Below, in pieces: positions 24,132 to 25,982 of a DNA stretch of 25,982 nt. The position numbers and the translations under genes are program-made. Positions within the stretch are counted from its first letter, which is position 1. Every line of letters begins with the position of its first letter. The stretch comes from JBKPCD01 sp046727175. Lineage in GTDB: Bacteria > Acidobacteriota > Vicinamibacteria > Vicinamibacterales > 2-12-FULL-66-21. The notes beneath the pieces are model-generated. The model was given only the letters and a program-made list of their open reading frames with translations, did not search any database and was not told the origin of the DNA. The stretch lies in contig JBKPCD010000146.1 of the NCBI GenBank assembly GCA_046727175.1, forward strand, positions 1 through 25,982, read 5' to 3'.

Positions 24132-25982
24132 TTGAAACAGCTGTCCCGTTTGCTGTTGATTCCGGTCTGTTTGGCGTGGACGTCCGTTGCCCATGCCCAG
24201 ATCCGATCCGCCACGCTCACCGGCACCGTTACCGATCCCCAGAAGGCGATCGTGCCCGGCGCCACGGTCGTCGTCACCAACGAAGGCACGAACGTGTCGC
24301 AGGAGCTGGTTACCAACGACGCCGGTCTCTTCACCGCGCCCCTGCTCCCCGCGGGCACGTACTCCGTCACCGTGACCCTGTCCGGCTTCGCGCCCTTCAA
24401 GCGGTCCGGCATCATCCTCAACGCGACCGAGACCGTGCGCGTGCCTGTCGAGTTGTCGGTCGGGGGGCTCGGCCAGACCATCGAAGTCTCAGCCGAGTCG
24501 CCGCTGCTGCAGACCGACCGCACGAGCGTGTCGGGCGCCATCGGTGCCGAGATGATCGAAGCGCTGCCGAACATCACCCAGAACCCGCTGGCCTACGCGT
24601 TTCTGCAGGCAGGCGCCGTGCCGCGCGTCGCAGCCGCGGACACCACGAGCCTGAATTCGTTCGGCATTGGCGTGGCCGGACGACGCCAGTGGTCGGCGGT
24701 CGGCGTCAACGGCGGTCGTGCGTTCACCAATGACATTCAGCTGGATGGTCTGCCGGTGATGGGCGGAGGCTACAACGAAGCCTCTGTCGTTCCGAACACG
24801 GAAGGCCTGCAGGAAGTCCGGGTGATTTCCAACAACTTCAGCGCCGAGTACGGGCGCGGGCAGTCCGTGGTCTCGATGAGCACCAAGTCCGGCACGAACA
24901 CGTTCCACGGGACCGGCGCCTACATGCTGCGCCACCAGGGGCTCGACGCGAACACGTTCGCGAACAACGCGCAGGCCATTCCCAAGCGGGACTTCCGCGT
25001 TGACGACGCCGGCGGCTCGATTGGCGGTCCGATCCTGCGCAACAAACTGTTCTTCTTCAGCAGCTATCACCTGTTGCGCAACGACCAGGAGACGACCTCG
25101 CTGTTGACGGTGCCGACGGCGCTGGAGCGCGTCGGCAACTTCAGCCAGACGTTCATCCGCGACGAGAACGGGAATCCCGTGCCGGCACGCATCTTCGACC
25201 CGTTCAACGTCACGCAGATCAACTCGGATCTCTACCGCCGCGCCGAGATCCCGAACGCCATCATCCCGAACCCGGATCCGTACGCGGTACGGATGGACAG
25301 CTACTACCCGCTGCCAAACCGCACGCCGGAGGACGTCTTCAACACGAACAACTTCGAGTCGACGACGACGCAGACCGTGCGCCGGCACAGCTCGAACAAT
25401 CGCGTCGATTTCAAGTGGAAGGCCCACGCGATCTATGGCAGCGGCGGCATCTCCTACGCCGAGGTCGTGACGCCGCGGCCGTTTGGCACCGCGCCGTTCA
25501 ACGACGCGCCGGCGACGCGCACCGACAAGAACCCGTATATCCAGGTTGGCGATGCGGTCGTGCTCAGCCCCACGCTGCTGCTCGACGTCCGCTACGGCCT
25601 TAGCCGCGTGAACACGAAAAACCTCAACGGCAACAAGGAAGGGTTCACCGACTACGCCTCGTTCGGCGTCCCTGACAACCTGCTTCCATACATGTTCCAG
25701 CCCGGCAACGCCCCGGCCGTGACCCCGAACGGCTACGGCGGAGGCAACGGCGGCGGCAGCAACTGGACCGGCCTGTCGGCCGGCACATTCGGGACGGCGC
25801 GCGAACGGCAGGCCAACCACAGCGTGAGCGGCAGCGTCACGAAGACGCGCGGCAAGTGGGTGCACAAGGCCGGGCTGGAGTTCCGCAACCTGCTGTCGCA
25901 CTACGACGACCCCGAGCAGGCGTCGGTCGGGATGCCGTCGCCGTTTGCGCACCAGGGCGGCAACTTCAACTTCGAGTACACG
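24132..25982 (+). CDS. TonB-dependent receptor, Oar-like, 5' part (runs off the window)
   Basis: 617 codons visible, open to the window edge. The TTG at 24132 (KQLSRLLLIPVCLAW) is chosen for the GGGAGG at 24118-24123, 8 nt upstream, and for the signal peptide it begins (to about AHAQ, residue 24). A carboxypeptidase-regulatory domain (about 28-110; LTGTVTDPQKAIVPGATVVV) is followed by the plug domain with NDIQLDGLPVMGGGYNEAS, TEGLQEVRVISNNFSAEYGR and STKSGTNTFHGTGAYM. The barrel begins after GGSIGGPILRNKLFFFSSYH. It differs from the receptor at 1-1356 in detail, so the two are paralogues rather than copies. The ligand is unknown; the esterase and GH95 remnant nearby hint at glycan-related uptake, as inference only. 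Confidence 0.93.
   Translation, partial: MKQLSRLLLIPVCLAWTSVAHAQIRSATLTGTVTDPQKAIVPGATVVVTNEGTNVSQELVTNDAGLFTAPLLPAGTYSVTVTLSGFAPFKRSGIILNATETVRVPVELSVGGLGQTIEVSAESPLLQTDRTSVSGAIGAEMIEALPNITQNPLAYAFLQAGAVPRVAAADTTSLNSFGIGVAGRRQWSAVGVNGGRAFTNDIQLDGLPVMGGGYNEASVVPNTEGLQEVRVISNNFSAEYGRGQSVVSMSTKSGTNTFHGTGAYMLRHQGLDANTFANNAQAIPKRDFRVDDAGGSIGGPILRNKLFFFSSYHLLRNDQETTSLLTVPTALERVGNFSQTFIRDENGNPVPARIFDPFNVTQINSDLYRRAEIPNAIIPNPDPYAVRMDSYYPLPNRTPEDVFNTNNFESTTTQTVRRHSSNNRVDFKWKAHAIYGSGGISYAEVVTPRPFGTAPFNDAPATRTDKNPYIQVGDAVVLSPTLLLDVRYGLSRVNTKNLNGNKEGFTDYASFGVPDNLLPYMFQPGNAPAVTPNGYGGGNGGGSNWTGLSAGTFGTARERQANHSVSGSVTKTRGKWVHKAGLEFRNLLSHYDDPEQASVGMPSPFAHQGGNFNFEYT

Noticed and set aside
24489..25952. 487-codon leftward frame inside the second TonB-dependent receptor
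   Set aside because: Opposite-strand shadow; the rightward frame carries a signal peptide, CarboxypepD_reg and plug motifs.

Overview
The window looks like a chromosomal piece of a high-GC Acidobacteriota genome, most likely of the Vicinamibacteria type. This is inferred from gene content: an acidobacterial-style duplicated FtsX/MacB permease (ADOP), a protein with the 'VWFA-related Acidobacterial' layout, and two Oar-like TonB-dependent receptors with N-terminal carboxypeptidase-regulatory domains, one cut off by each window edge.

Layout. 1-1356 (-): 5' part of a TonB-dependent receptor. 1731-3260 (+): Tat-exported amidase. 3600-6011 (+): ADOP permease. 6150-6617 (-): a 155-residue protein resembling a dismantled sigma-54 activator AAA+ domain. 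6860-7980 (+): membrane-anchored LuxR-type regulator followed by a DUF4199-like membrane protein. 8000-11824 (-): a triple-PAS histidine kinase, a NarL-type response regulator and a 2-oxoglutarate/Fe(II) oxygenase. 11931-12782 (+): short-chain dehydrogenase. 13140-14963 (-): sodium:solute symporter. 14993-16757 (+): membrane Ser/Thr kinase broken by a one-base frameshift. 17199-18263 (+): TerC-family metal exporter. 18275-19423 (-): VWA protein. 20219-20680 (+): tadA, followed by tRNA-Ser(CGA) at 20955-21043. 22023-23195 (-): secreted esterase. About 23636-23995 (-): decayed GH95 glycoside hydrolase remnant. 24132-25982 (+): second TonB-dependent receptor.

The most striking locus is the TerC leader. 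A promoter-like TTGACA-17-TACGCT lies directly upstream of a yybP-ykoY (Mn2+) riboswitch at 16960-17145. Its helices can be paired by eye, and a hairpin that buries the ribosome binding site and the GTG start follows. The apical loop of one riboswitch arm is filled by an 85-nt array of three hairpins. Palindromes of similar design occur at 13086-13130. A 43-bp tandem repeat ends right against the promoter.

A second theme is degenerate heptanucleotide arrays in gaps and at gene edges (3446-3535, 6021-6136, 6740-6813, 9041-9098, 13020-13054, 17037-17072, 18220-18268). Each has its own consensus, several fold back on themselves, and one supplies the last codons and stop of terC. No CRISPR array, integrase or complete insertion sequence was seen. 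Coordinates and pairings were worked out by eye, and family names rest on recognised motifs rather than searches.
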